Below are positions 52,436 to 60,560 of a DNA stretch of 64,000 nt, one piece after another. This DNA comes from Mucilaginibacter lappiensis (GTDB lineage Bacteria > Bacteroidota > Bacteroidia > Sphingobacteriales > Sphingobacteriaceae), in the NCBI RefSeq assembly GCF_900155965.1, contig NZ_FTMG01000001.1, positions 310,001 through 374,000 on the forward strand, read 5' to 3'. The notes below the pieces were generated by a model. The model was not told the origin of the DNA. It ran no database searches and saw nothing but the letters and a program-made list of their open reading frames with translations. The translations under genes were made by a program, and so were the position numbers. Position 1 is the first letter of the stretch; every line of letters starts with the position of its first letter.

Positions 52436-52460
52436 GTAAAAAGCCCTCTTGAGAGGGCTT
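52436..52460 (-). terminator. intrinsic terminator after the AhpD-like gene
   Basis: AAGCCCTC-TCAA-GAGGGCTT on the minus strand (52460-52441) is followed by TTT (total T-run of five including the stem end). It is 29 bp after the stop of the AhpD-like gene. Confidence 0.85.
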
Positions 52461-52488
52461 CTACGATAATCACCATCATGAACAATTA

Positions 52489-52923
52489 TCAAGCTGGCAA
52501 CAGTTGGGTAGTGATACCGATTCTGTTCCAGGCATTGATCGTGATGATTGCCAGAATAACGTCCGCCAGGTATTTTTCATCAAGAACGGCTGCTGCGGTA
52601 GCATAGGTTTCATCTTTTACATGATTCTGGATCAATGTAACCTCTTCAGTGAGTGCCAGGATCGCCCGTTCTTCCTCCGAAAAAAACTGAGTGTCTCTCC
52701 AGGCATTCAATGCATAGATGCGCTGCTCTGTTTCGCCAGCTTTCCGTGCCTCTTTCGTATGCATATCAATGCAGAAAGCACAAGCATTTATCTGGGAGGC
52801 CCTAATTTTGATCAGATTTTTGTGGGTTTTGGTCAGTGATGTACTTTCAATGAATTTTTCCAGTCCCAAAATGGCTTGATATCCGGCAGGTTCTACTTTG
52901 TCAATTTTAATGCGTGTACTCAT
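52489..52923 (-). CDS. carboxymuconolactone decarboxylase / AhpD-like protein
   Basis: 144 residues, all-helical. The AhpD-type redox motif CAFC is at 48-51 with His55 (CxxCxxxH). This is the alkylhydroperoxidase D-like group with a peroxidase/thiol-relay role rather than true decarboxylases, which lack the cysteine pair. It is 30 bp downstream of the SnoaL-like gene and probably shares its transcript; the pair ends at the terminator at 52436. Confidence 0.88.
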   Translation of the reverse strand: MSTRIKIDKVEPAGYQAILGLEKFIESTSLTKTHKNLIKIRASQINACAFCIDMHTKEARKAGETEQRIYALNAWRDTQFFSEEERAILALTEEVTLIQNHVKDETYATAAAVLDEKYLADVILAIITINAWNRIGITTQLLPA

Positions 52924-52953
52924 TTTTGTTATTTATTAAGGTCAGTTATTATT

Positions 52954-53370
52954 TTATTCAAAAGATCTTTCTACTTCATGTACATCTTCCAGCATGAGAA
53001 ATTTGGTGATTTTGCCGTTTTTAACGGTAAAGCGCTGGCAAAACTGATTCGTAAATGTTTTCCCTGTAGCAAAAGGAATTCGTATCATTACCCCAAAAAC
53101 AGCAGCCTCAGAGCCCTCAACGAAGACGTATCCAGGTTCAACCTGTTCTTCACTGTCCATGTGTGCGTCGAATAATAAAGTGAGCGCTTTTGCAATATCC
53201 ACCCTATTATTCAACTGCCCGGTCCAGGGTAATACTTCAGAAACTGGTATTAACCAGTCTATATCGTCTGCGCACAACGACGCTATTCCCTCCGCATTTT
53301 TCTCATCAACATTTATATAAAAGCTGTTTAGAACAGCCAGTGTTTCGTGTTTATCTGCTTCCAAGTTCAT
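52954..53370 (-). CDS. SnoaL/NTF2-like protein
   Basis: 138 residues from ATG 53370 (MNLEADKHETLAVLNSFY); the longer in-frame start at 53427 adds a polar stretch not typical of the family. The cone-shaped NTF2-like fold is suggested by the N-terminal helix, SLCADDIDWLIPVS, and C-terminal strands (FCQRFTVKNGKITKFLMLEDVHEV). Members are isomerases, cyclases or small-molecule binders. It is followed by the AhpD-like gene. Confidence 0.8.
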   Translation of the reverse strand: MNLEADKHETLAVLNSFYINVDEKNAEGIASLCADDIDWLIPVSEVLPWTGQLNNRVDIAKALTLLFDAHMDSEEQVEPGYVFVEGSEAAVFGVMIRIPFATGKTFTNQFCQRFTVKNGKITKFLMLEDVHEVERSFE

Positions 53371-53511
53371 TTTCGGGTTGTAATTATCAAGTGGTTCTTG
53401 GCCACTTAATTCGCTGTTTCTATTCAAAATTAATGCTATTATGCTCCGGAATACCGCCCCAGTCTTAAAATAATCAGCGGCCCAGCTTGTAATTGTGATG
53501 CTATCTTCCCG

Positions 53512-54063
53512 CTATTGCATTGGAATCGTAACACCCGCCACCAACTTTGTTTTATCCGCATCAAAGTAATAAGCAGGCATAAACCAAAGTGTTGATTTGA
53601 TGTGGGGTATAGTGTATCTGAAATTTGGCCCTACGCCGTGCTTACGCCAGGCTGTTGCGCCTATTGTAAACTCATTGGTGCATTTATAAAACAGGTTCGC
53701 CTTATATAAATAATTCGATTTTCCTGCGCCCACCTCCCATAACGCCGCAAACGTAGTTCTTTCATTTCCAGTCTAGATACTGGCAATATATCGGGGGCTT
53801 GTTGTACCATGTTCGATACCCGTGCCGAGCCCGAGAATTAATGATGGAGCCACCTTATAACTGGCTCCCACCAACGCTTCGCCCCATTGATGCTCCAACA
53901 AACCAAAATAAGTGAGTGAAAACCGGTCTGTAAGCTTTTTGGAACCGAAATAATTGATGTTCGGTTCATGTTTTCCTCCTACTGTATATCTGTCGTAAAC
54001 TTCCAGTTGCGCTATCGCGCCCAACGGAAGCATCACTGCTAACAGAACTAAATATTTTTTCAA
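53512..54063 (-). pseudogene. outer-membrane-type protein gene with an in-frame amber stop
   Basis: A single 184-codon frame encodes a signal peptide (MKKYLVLLAVMLPLGAIAQ) and beta-strand-rich repeats (FSLTYFGLLEHQWGEALVGASYKV; later FTIGATAWRKHGVGPNFRYTI, STLWFMPAYYF), ending KLVAGVTIPMQ. TAG at 53773-53775 splits it into 96 and 73+ residue parts; the frame continues unchanged on both sides. Otherwise it looks intact, so the stop may be recent. Resembles small barrel/porin-like proteins; no named family. Confidence 0.75.
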
Positions 54064-54219
54064 GTTAATGGGATCCTAAAGGGGAGGCATTATGGAAACA
54101 ATAGTATCCCGGTCATCCTATTACATTTTTTGCAAAGACGCGCCATAAGGCCAAACAACAACAACTCAATTGCCGGCATGGCTGAATGACCAGGAATACT
54201 ATGTTTGTCTTTTTGTCAG

Positions 54220-54660
54220 TTATTCAGATTTCTTAAACAGGTTATCCAGGCTCCAATTGTAAACCGGGATCGTAGAAAGCAGCAGGCTGCCGGAACAAGT
54301 ACCGAAAACTGCGAAGTTAATTGGGGCTTTAATACCCAAAAAGACGGTCATGGACAGCGCAAAAATCAAGGTTAGCACGCAACTTGCAATAGCGGCATAC
54401 CGGGTTTTGAAGCCGATTATTAATAAAATACCAATAGAGGCCTCAAAAAAAGTGGCGAGCCCACCCATGACATTGACCACGGGCCTGTCAAGAAATGGAA
54501 TCAGTGTAGCCGTATAGTCTATAAATTTGTTCCAGGCTCCCCATTCTATATTTCTCGTATCAGTGGGCAATAGGCCCAGTCTGTCTGAAACAGTTGTTAA
54601 AAAGCCAACACCTAATGCCAAACGTAATAGCAGCTGGGGTATTTTAAATGAATTTTTCAT
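54220..54660 (-). CDS. DoxX-family membrane protein, predicted MocR-regulon member
   Basis: 146 residues with four membrane helices (about 9-27, 62-83, 88-108, 115-133), the DoxX/SURF4-like layout (LLLRLALGVGFL..., GLATFFEASIGILLIIG). DoxX proteins are linked to quinone/thiol redox balance in the membrane. Its promoter has copy B of the 20-bp element. No cysteine motif is present, unlike the MauE-like protein at 19594. Confidence 0.87.
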   Translation of the reverse strand: MKNSFKIPQLLLRLALGVGFLTTVSDRLGLLPTDTRNIEWGAWNKFIDYTATLIPFLDRPVVNVMGGLATFFEASIGILLIIGFKTRYAAIASCVLTLIFALSMTVFLGIKAPINFAVFGTCSGSLLLSTIPVYNWSLDNLFKKSE

Positions 54661-55082
54661 AATTTTTTTGTTCTTTAATGGAATTAACGATGCAAAGATA
54701 TATTACCTCTGGGTCGTATTTACATACCAGATTTCAAAATTTGCTGGACCCAGCAAATGAGTGTTGTACCTGTTTTACAGTGCTTACTATTAGTTAATTT
54801 CTTTGCAAAAAAACCTTGCGGTCACCCGATGCTATTTAATCATGATGTGTGCAGACAATTTTTTATATGGTAACTGTTTAACAACTTCACGATTTGCGAG
54901 GCTTTCCTGGAGTATCCTGTGTTTCTCTTGATCTAAATCAACTTCTTTCTTATCCTTATCAATGCACAGGCTACACCTATCGGTGAACTTTGACCAGATA
55001 CTTACACTAAATAATCCCGGTAATCATTGAATGATGGCGTAAAACTTTAGTGCCGCGTAACTTCTATTAAAAATTACTAAAC
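54661..55082. other. 422-bp intergenic region containing promoter copy B
   Basis: Next to the DoxX gene it holds promoter copy B (54693-54730). The remaining 350 bp up to the NTF2-like gene are AT-rich and show no convincing frame or strong hairpin. Confidence 0.5.
54693..54730 (-). promoter_or_regulatory. DoxX promoter: 20-bp shared element plus -7 box (copy B)
   Basis: Read on the minus strand: CTGGTATGTAAATACGACCC (54730-54711), 10 bp, then TATCTTTG (54700-54693), 32 bp before the ATG. It differs from copy A at only two of 20 positions. Confidence 0.75.
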
Positions 55083-55462
55083 ATGAAAAATGCGAAAGAA
55101 CTGTTAAATTCATATCTTGAAAATATAGGTGATGTGGATCAACTCATAGAATTCTTCGCTGAGGTCGGCGCATTTGATTACCCTATCTTGCAAGTAATGG
55201 AGGGCCGGCAGGGGCTTTACGACTTATTTAAAATCTCCCTCAGCCGTTCCACAGGTTCAGCTCTAAAAAAATCAAGATACTTATTGAAACACCTGAACAG
55301 GTTTTCGCTGAATACGAAGTAATGGTGATTGCTGCGAGAACAGGAAGGCCATACCATCAAACCTATTTGGGCAGGCTGGTTAATGAAAATCGTAAGATCA
55401 AACTTATTCATGAAGGCTTTATGCCTGCGGCAAGCTCTTTTTCAAGATCGTTAATGCCCTGA
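55083..55462 (+). pseudogene. NTF2/SnoaL-like gene interrupted by a -1 shift at an A7 run
   Basis: The first frame (55083-55322) encodes MKNAKELLNSYLENIGDVDQ..., a SnoaL-like start, but loses sense after codon 61. A -1 change at A-AAA-AAA (55265-55271) continues the protein as LIETPEQVFAEYEVMVIAARTGRPYHQTYLGRLV..., with a stop at 55460-55462. The joined product of about 126 residues fits the family. It is either a frameshift mutation, a programmed or slippage-made shift, or a sequence error. Its end overlaps the MocR gene tail. Confidence 0.72.
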
Positions 55463-56897
55463 CCATTTCTTCCTCCCGGAGTGACGCGAATCCCATTCGC
55501 AGTCCATTTGGTGAAAAACTTTCATTTTGGTAGTATGATCCGTCTCCGATATACAGGCCATTTCCTCCGGCAATGTAGGAGAGTTTCTTCAAATCAATTT
55601 TTTTGTCAAAGTTCACCCAAACCCCCAAACCGCCTTCCGGCGCTTTGAAATCTACTACATCATCTAACTGCGCTTTAAGCATTTCGCAGAAAATGTTCCG
55701 GCGCTGTTTATAGATTTTTAACGACTTCCGGAAATGCCGGTCCATTTCTCCATCGTTATATAATACGGAAAATGCTTCTTCCAAAAGCGTATCACCTTGT
55801 TTGTCGATCAGCTGCCGGATAGTTGAAGCAGATTCGATAAAGCCCTGCGAAGCAACCATAAAGCCTATGCGTAACGCCGGTGCAAAGGTTTTGGAGATCG
55901 ATCCGATATAGATCACGTTATGGTGATGGTCTATACTCGCGAGCGGCACATACGGCTTATTGTCATAGTGAAAATCAAAGTCATAATCATCCTCGATAAT
56001 CGCAAAAGAGTGTTCTTTAGCTAAATTCAGCAATTTCATCCTGCGATCCATACTCATGGTTACCGTCGTTGGGAAATGATGGTGGGGAATGATATAAACT
56101 GCTCTGACTTTACTTTTTTTCAAACGCTTTTCCAGGAAATCCACATCCATACCGTAGTCATCTACGGGTATGCGTAACAGGTTTGCTCCGGCAAATCTGA
56201 AGGTATCATCAGCAGAGCCGTAATTGGAAACACCAACTGCGATCTGATCCCCTGGCTCCACCAATAATTGGGTAGCAAGGAAAATACCCATCTGGCTCCC
56301 TTTGGTGATGAGAATATTTGTTGTTTTGGTTACCAGGCCCCTGCTATGGGCTAAATACTGCTGCAATGCCGTGCGCAGGTGTTCAGATCCCATCGCGGTA
56401 CTGTACTTGAGAAAATTCTTGCCCTGATATCGCCTCGACAGGCTTCGGTATTCGCGCATCAATAAATCGACCGGCGCAAGCCGAACGTCCGGAAAACCAT
56501 CATCTATGGCCAGCACGATATGCTGAAGGTTTTCATTTGGCAATATCTTCCCGAAATCCTGTTTCCAGCGGAAAGAAGCGCGATCATTTTCTTCATTGCC
56601 GGTGTCCGCATGGATATATTTCGAACGTATAGGCAATTTTGAGAGCACGAAGATGCCTTTCCTTTCCAACGATTCCGCCCAACCCTGACTGATCAGTTCT
56701 TCATAGGCCAGTTTCACTGTATTTCGGGCAATTCCAATCAAATCTGCCAAAATACGGGAGCTCGGCAAAGGATCCGATGGTTGAAGCGTGCCATCGGTGA
56801 TCAACGAAATAAAAATATTGCAAACCTGGATATGGAGGGAGACCGATGAATTCCGGTCAACCTGAACTAACGTTTTATAGGGCAGCATCTGGGCCAT
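55419..56897 (-). CDS. MocR/PdxR-type regulator (GntR HTH fused to class I aminotransferase)
   Basis: 492 residues from ATG 56897 (MAQMLPYKTLVQVDRNSS); the longer open frame to 57077 would run through the divergent promoter and into the oxidoreductase gene. N-terminal GntR winged helix (about 20-85, PLPSSRILADLIGIARNTVKLAYEEL) and PLP-binding aminotransferase domain (about 115-490), with SISKTFAPALRIGF near 333 holding the PLP lysine. MocR proteins sense PLP or amino compounds and usually control a divergent neighbour, here the oxidoreductase. Likely also autoregulated. Confidence 0.93.
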   Translation of the reverse strand: MAQMLPYKTLVQVDRNSSVSLHIQVCNIFISLITDGTLQPSDPLPSSRILADLIGIARNTVKLAYEELISQGWAESLERKGIFVLSKLPIRSKYIHADTGNEENDRASFRWKQDFGKILPNENLQHIVLAIDDGFPDVRLAPVDLLMREYRSLSRRYQGKNFLKYSTAMGSEHLRTALQQYLAHSRGLVTKTTNILITKGSQMGIFLATQLLVEPGDQIAVGVSNYGSADDTFRFAGANLLRIPVDDYGMDVDFLEKRLKKSKVRAVYIIPHHHFPTTVTMSMDRRMKLLNLAKEHSFAIIEDDYDFDFHYDNKPYVPLASIDHHHNVIYIGSISKTFAPALRIGFMVASQGFIESASTIRQLIDKQGDTLLEEAFSVLYNDGEMDRHFRKSLKIYKQRRNIFCEMLKAQLDDVVDFKAPEGGLGVWVNFDKKIDLKKLSYIAGGNGLYIGDGSYYQNESFSPNGLRMGFASLREEEMVRALTILKKSLPQA

Positions 56898-56911
56898 ATT
56901 TAATATGAAAA

Positions 56912-56949
56912 CTGGGGTGTAAATATAATCCAAGTTACCAATAATTTTG
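56912..56949 (+). promoter_or_regulatory. azoreductase-like gene promoter: 20-bp shared element plus -7 box (copy C)
   Basis: CTGGGGTGTAAATATAATCC (56912-56931), 10 bp, then TAATTTTG (56942-56949), 17 bp before ATG 56967. It lies in the 69-bp gap between the MocR gene and the oxidoreductase, so it could also control MocR itself, whose start is 14 bp away on the other side. Confidence 0.75.
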
Positions 56950-56966
56950 TGGTAAAATAATTGAAA

Positions 56967-57635
56967 ATGAAAAAGATATTGATAATCAATGCCAGTGCAA
57001 GACAAGCTCTTTCCAAAAGCAGGATGCTCACTAATGCATTCGTTGAGGAATGGGAAAGCCACGAAGGCAATGCTCATATAACCTACCGGGATTTAGCTGC
57101 TAATGACATACCTTTTGTTGACGAAAACTGGGTAGCAGCGGCGGCAAAACCCAAAGCATATCGCACAACAGAAGAAGCAGCCACATTGCATTTAAGCGAT
57201 GGGCTGATCGCGGAAATTAAGGCAAATGATATGATCGTCATCGGTACCCCAATGTATAACTGGTCCATACCAGGGGTACTAAAGGGATATATTGATCAGA
57301 TCGTCCGCGTGAATGAAACCTGGAGGATCAACCGGGAAGATCCGTCCAACCCATATCTGGGTTTACTGGAAAATAAAACGTTGATCTTATTGCTTTCGAG
57401 GGGTGGTTCAGGTTATGAACCGGGTGAAGCCAATGCGCACATGAATTTTCAAAGCACCTATTTGAAAACGGTATTTAACATTATGGGGATCAACGATGTT
57501 CAGACGATTGCCATCAACGGAGAATCTCAAGATCCAGAACGATTGAAGATCAGCATTGCTGATGCAGTTCGGGATGTAAAAAGCCTTGTAAGCTCGTACC
57601 TCGTTGATTCATCACCTTTGATTGAAGCGCAATGA
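56967..57635 (+). CDS. FMN-dependent NAD(P)H azoreductase/quinone reductase-like
   Basis: 222 residues from ATG 56967; an in-frame TTG at 56961 is also possible. Flavodoxin-like fold: KKILIINASARQALSKSR (FMN phosphate loop), then GTPMYNWSIPGVLKGYIDQIVR, the hallmark of AcpD/AzoR azoreductases, and LLLSRGG. It reduces quinones, nitro- or azo-compounds with NAD(P)H. It is divergent from the MocR regulator and coupled by a 4-bp overlap to the EamA exporter. Confidence 0.88.
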   Translation: MKKILIINASARQALSKSRMLTNAFVEEWESHEGNAHITYRDLAANDIPFVDENWVAAAAKPKAYRTTEEAATLHLSDGLIAEIKANDMIVIGTPMYNWSIPGVLKGYIDQIVRVNETWRINREDPSNPYLGLLENKTLILLLSRGGSGYEPGEANAHMNFQSTYLKTVFNIMGINDVQTIAINGESQDPERLKISIADAVRDVKSLVSSYLVDSSPLIEAQ

Positions 57636-58531
57636 TAAGCGATAAACTTAAAGGGGGAATTTATGTAGCCTTGGGCGCATCCAGCTATGGCATGCTCACA
57701 ACCTGTGTGAAGATGGCCTATCACGAGGGTTTCAATGTGGCCGAAGTGACGGTATCGCAATATGTTCTTGGGGCATTGGGCCTGTTAATCCTGAATTTAT
57801 TCCGGAAAAATAAATCAATGATCCTAAGTAACCGTCCCAGCGCCAAAACTGCGCTGCAATTGGTAGCTGCTGGCGCTTCACTCGGCCTGACAAGTTTATT
57901 TTATTACCTGGCAGTACAGTATGTTTCGGTCGGCGTGGGCATTGTATTGCTCATGCAGTCAGTGTGGATGGGTGTCATAGCAGAAATGATCGTTCATAAA
58001 AAAATGCCGGGATCAAGAACACTACTGGCAGTCATTATTATACTCGGTGGAACGGTGTTGGCAGCTGCAATTGGTCAGCAAGGTATCCGGATCAACTGGA
58101 TCGGCATCGGCTGGGGTTTGCTGGCGGCAGTTTCCTACACAGCGACGATGTATTCATCTAATCGTGTTGGCCTCCATTTTCCACCTTTAAAACGGAGTTT
58201 ATACATGATTCTGGGTGGGCTCATCATCATTCTGTCGATCTTTCATGCGCATCTTAATCAGGACTTTTCATTCAGGATCTTCGTTCGCTGGGGTATAATA
58301 CTATCGCTTTTCGGGACAATCTTACCGCCGATCCTGCTAACGAAGGGGATGCCGCTTACCGGCATGGGCTTGGGCGCTATTATCGCATCGCTGGAAATCC
58401 CGGTGTCCGTTTTAATGGCTTTCGTACTGATCAATGAGCACGTGAGTGGCTTGCAATGGTTAGGTGTTGTACTGATTCTCCTTGCAGTCGTGCTGATGAA
58501 CGTTGGGAACCGAACGCCGATTCCCGGTTGA
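57632..58531 (+). CDS. EamA/DMT-family transporter
   Basis: 299 residues with ten predicted membrane helices in two EamA repeats (about 8-140 and 150-295; TVSQYVLGALGLLILNL..., VSVGVGIVLLMQSVWMGVIAEM, ..., LVNEH-like LINEHVSGLQWLGVVLIL). It is likely a small-metabolite exporter. Its ATG overlaps the oxidoreductase stop by 4 bp, so both probably belong to the MocR-controlled transcript. MocR genes are often linked to EamA transporters. Confidence 0.9.
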   Translation: MISDKLKGGIYVALGASSYGMLTTCVKMAYHEGFNVAEVTVSQYVLGALGLLILNLFRKNKSMILSNRPSAKTALQLVAAGASLGLTSLFYYLAVQYVSVGVGIVLLMQSVWMGVIAEMIVHKKMPGSRTLLAVIIILGGTVLAAAIGQQGIRINWIGIGWGLLAAVSYTATMYSSNRVGLHFPPLKRSLYMILGGLIIILSIFHAHLNQDFSFRIFVRWGIILSLFGTILPPILLTKGMPLTGMGLGAIIASLEIPVSVLMAFVLINEHVSGLQWLGVVLILLAVVLMNVGNRTPIPG

Positions 58532-58622
58532 GAAATTCAAACCAGCCCCGGTGAATTGATATGACAACGCCATTTGGTGACCTATAAAATTTTGAAGTCC
58601 AAATTTATTTAACCTTTTAAAA

Positions 58623-59105
58623 ATGAATACGATGAAAACAATGCCAATTTTATTACTCATGTTATGCGTCATCGGGGCATGCGGCCAGCAAGCAACTCCC
58701 AGGGTTTCAGCCGCTGAAGTTTTACAAACTGCGGGTGTTCAAATGACAGCATTTATTAACCGGGACGAGAAGACGATATCTGTCTTGTACGGGGATTCTG
58801 CGGCGTTTGAAAGCACGAAAAGCAATTTTAAACATCATACGTCTGAAGAACATTTTACACTGATTACTTATAAGTTGAAAAATTTCTACTACGACTACGA
58901 TGCGCAGGCGCGCGGCGAGGTAGAAAGGGTAGAAAAAGTTTCGGATCTGGACCCGGAGAACGACGCCAAATTTTCGTATATGATCCCGGTTGGAAAATGG
59001 CCGCGCGATAGTTCGGGTACCCGCTTCAGGGACAGCGACCGAATCAAATTTATTTTTTCCCATAAAGCATACGAATACCCCGAAATAGGTGAATTAAATA
59101 AATAA
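58623..59105 (+). CDS. small lipoprotein, possibly cytochrome P460-like
   Basis: 160 residues (second ATG 58632 is equally possible). Lipoprotein signal with lipobox VIGAC (Cys near 20). Mature segment FINRDEKTISVLYGDSAAFES resembles the start of the P460-like/haem-binding family seen in Bacteroidota, but no CxxCH motif is present, so this is only a faint hint. The end is rich in charged residues. Stand-alone gene. Confidence 0.6.
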   Translation: MNTMKTMPILLLMLCVIGACGQQATPRVSAAEVLQTAGVQMTAFINRDEKTISVLYGDSAAFESTKSNFKHHTSEEHFTLITYKLKNFYYDYDAQARGEVERVEKVSDLDPENDAKFSYMIPVGKWPRDSSGTRFRDSDRIKFIFSHKAYEYPEIGELNK

Positions 59106-59476
59106 GTATCAAATCATTCAGGAGATGCAGGCGATAATCAATCAGTTTTGGTATTGTATGCAAACATATCCGTCAAGCTGCGGCTCTATCGCAGAAACAA
59201 TTGTTCTCTTAAGCGATGATTTATGGCTGGCGACGTCGTAACTCATAGCACTACGTTGTCAGCCCTTTTTGTTCGTTAGCGTTTGGACGAACTTCGCGAT
59301 AGTTGAAGCTATGCTGAACAGTTTCGGCGAACAGGAAACCGATCGATTATAAATTAATATCAGTGCATGAAGTTATTGAGAAGCCGTAAATATATTTCCG
59401 TTATTCAGCTACAAAATTCAGTATTTGGGATACAACGCCCGCTAACGAAACAGGTAATTTTATCACCTCAAAAAAG
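59106..59476. other. 371-bp intergenic region with one terminator-like hairpin
   Basis: Between the lipoprotein and the AraC gene no frame stands out. A hairpin with a T-run lies at 59225-59270; the rest is unremarkable AT-rich sequence that should contain the AraC promoter. Confidence 0.5.
59225..59270 (+). terminator. terminator-like hairpin downstream of the lipoprotein gene
   Basis: GGCTGGCGACGTCGT pairs with ACTACGTTGTCAGCC (12 of 15 Watson-Crick, two G-U), with a loop of about 11 nt, followed by TTTTT. It lies 120 bp after the lipoprotein stop. Confidence 0.65.
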
Positions 59477-60397
59477 ATGAAAGCTTCCCACCAAAATTTC
59501 AAGACTATCAACTCAGTTAGCGAATATCATGCGTTACTGCAACTCGATAAACCGGAGCATCCGTTAATGAGCATCGTCAATTTTTCAAAAGTCAAATACA
59601 CCAATCCGGGTCCCGAGATCACATTGGTCATGAACCTTTACTGCATTACCATAAAACAAGGTGCTGATTGCGTTTTACGATACGGGCCATTGCACTACGA
59701 TTTTAATGAAGGCGTGATGTTATTCATCAAACCCGGGCAGGTGATCAGTGTGCAGCACACTTCGGAGAATGCCAAAGAAGGGTATATGCTCCTTATTCAC
59801 CCCGATTTTTTAGGCTCCTTCCCCCTGGGGCTGAAGATTAAACGGTATGGTTATTTTGAGTACGCCATTCACGAGGCGCTCTTTCTTTCAGACAGAGAGA
59901 AAATTCACATGAACACAATCATGGCCGGAATCGAAATCGAGTATCATACCAATATAGATATGTTCAGCCAGGAAGCAATCGTCACCTTTACCGAGCTGCT
60001 GTTGGTCTATGCTAACCGGTACTTTAACCGGCAGTTTATAACCAGGAAGTCTAAAAATGAACAGCTATTGATGCAAGTCGAAAAATTGCTGGATGATTAT
60101 TATACGGCGGGCCAGGTAATAAAAAATGGCTTGCCAACCGTGCAATACCTTGGCGAAAAACTGAATTTGTCCCCTAATTATTTGAGTGACATGCTACGGG
60201 TAACCACTGGCAAAAGTGCACAAAGTCACATCCAACATAAGATTCTGGAAGAAGCAAAGCTTTTATTAAGCACCTCAAAACTATCGGTCAGCGAAATTGC
60301 TTACCAGCTTGGTTTTGAAAGGCCCCAATCTTTAAGTAAACTGTTCAAAGCTAAGGTGGCTATCTCCCCGTTGGAATACCGAGCTTCATTTAATTAG
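59477..60397 (+). CDS. AraC-family transcription regulator
   Basis: 306 residues. N-terminal cupin-like sensor domain (about 20-170, YGPLHYDFNEGVMLFIKPGQVISV) and C-terminal double helix-turn-helix (about 205-306; LGEKLNLSPNYLSDMLRVTTGKS and LSVSEIAYQLGFERPQSLSKLFKAKVAISPLEYR). It likely controls the redox enzyme genes downstream on the same strand, a common arrangement in Bacteroidota, though each has its own leader. Confidence 0.92.
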   Translation: MKASHQNFKTINSVSEYHALLQLDKPEHPLMSIVNFSKVKYTNPGPEITLVMNLYCITIKQGADCVLRYGPLHYDFNEGVMLFIKPGQVISVQHTSENAKEGYMLLIHPDFLGSFPLGLKIKRYGYFEYAIHEALFLSDREKIHMNTIMAGIEIEYHTNIDMFSQEAIVTFTELLLVYANRYFNRQFITRKSKNEQLLMQVEKLLDDYYTAGQVIKNGLPTVQYLGEKLNLSPNYLSDMLRVTTGKSAQSHIQHKILEEAKLLLSTSKLSVSEIAYQLGFERPQSLSKLFKAKVAISPLEYRASFN

Positions 60398-60560
60398 CGT
60401 ACTGACTATCCGGCCGCCGTGTTTTAATTTATTCCTTAAACTCTGTTCTCCCACAAACCTGATCAGCGATTTGGAAACATAAATCAGCGATATAGCGAAC
60501 CGGTTATACTCCGCACCTCGGAACTTTGGCGCAGTAAATTTTAAACAAAACCTTTGTAAA

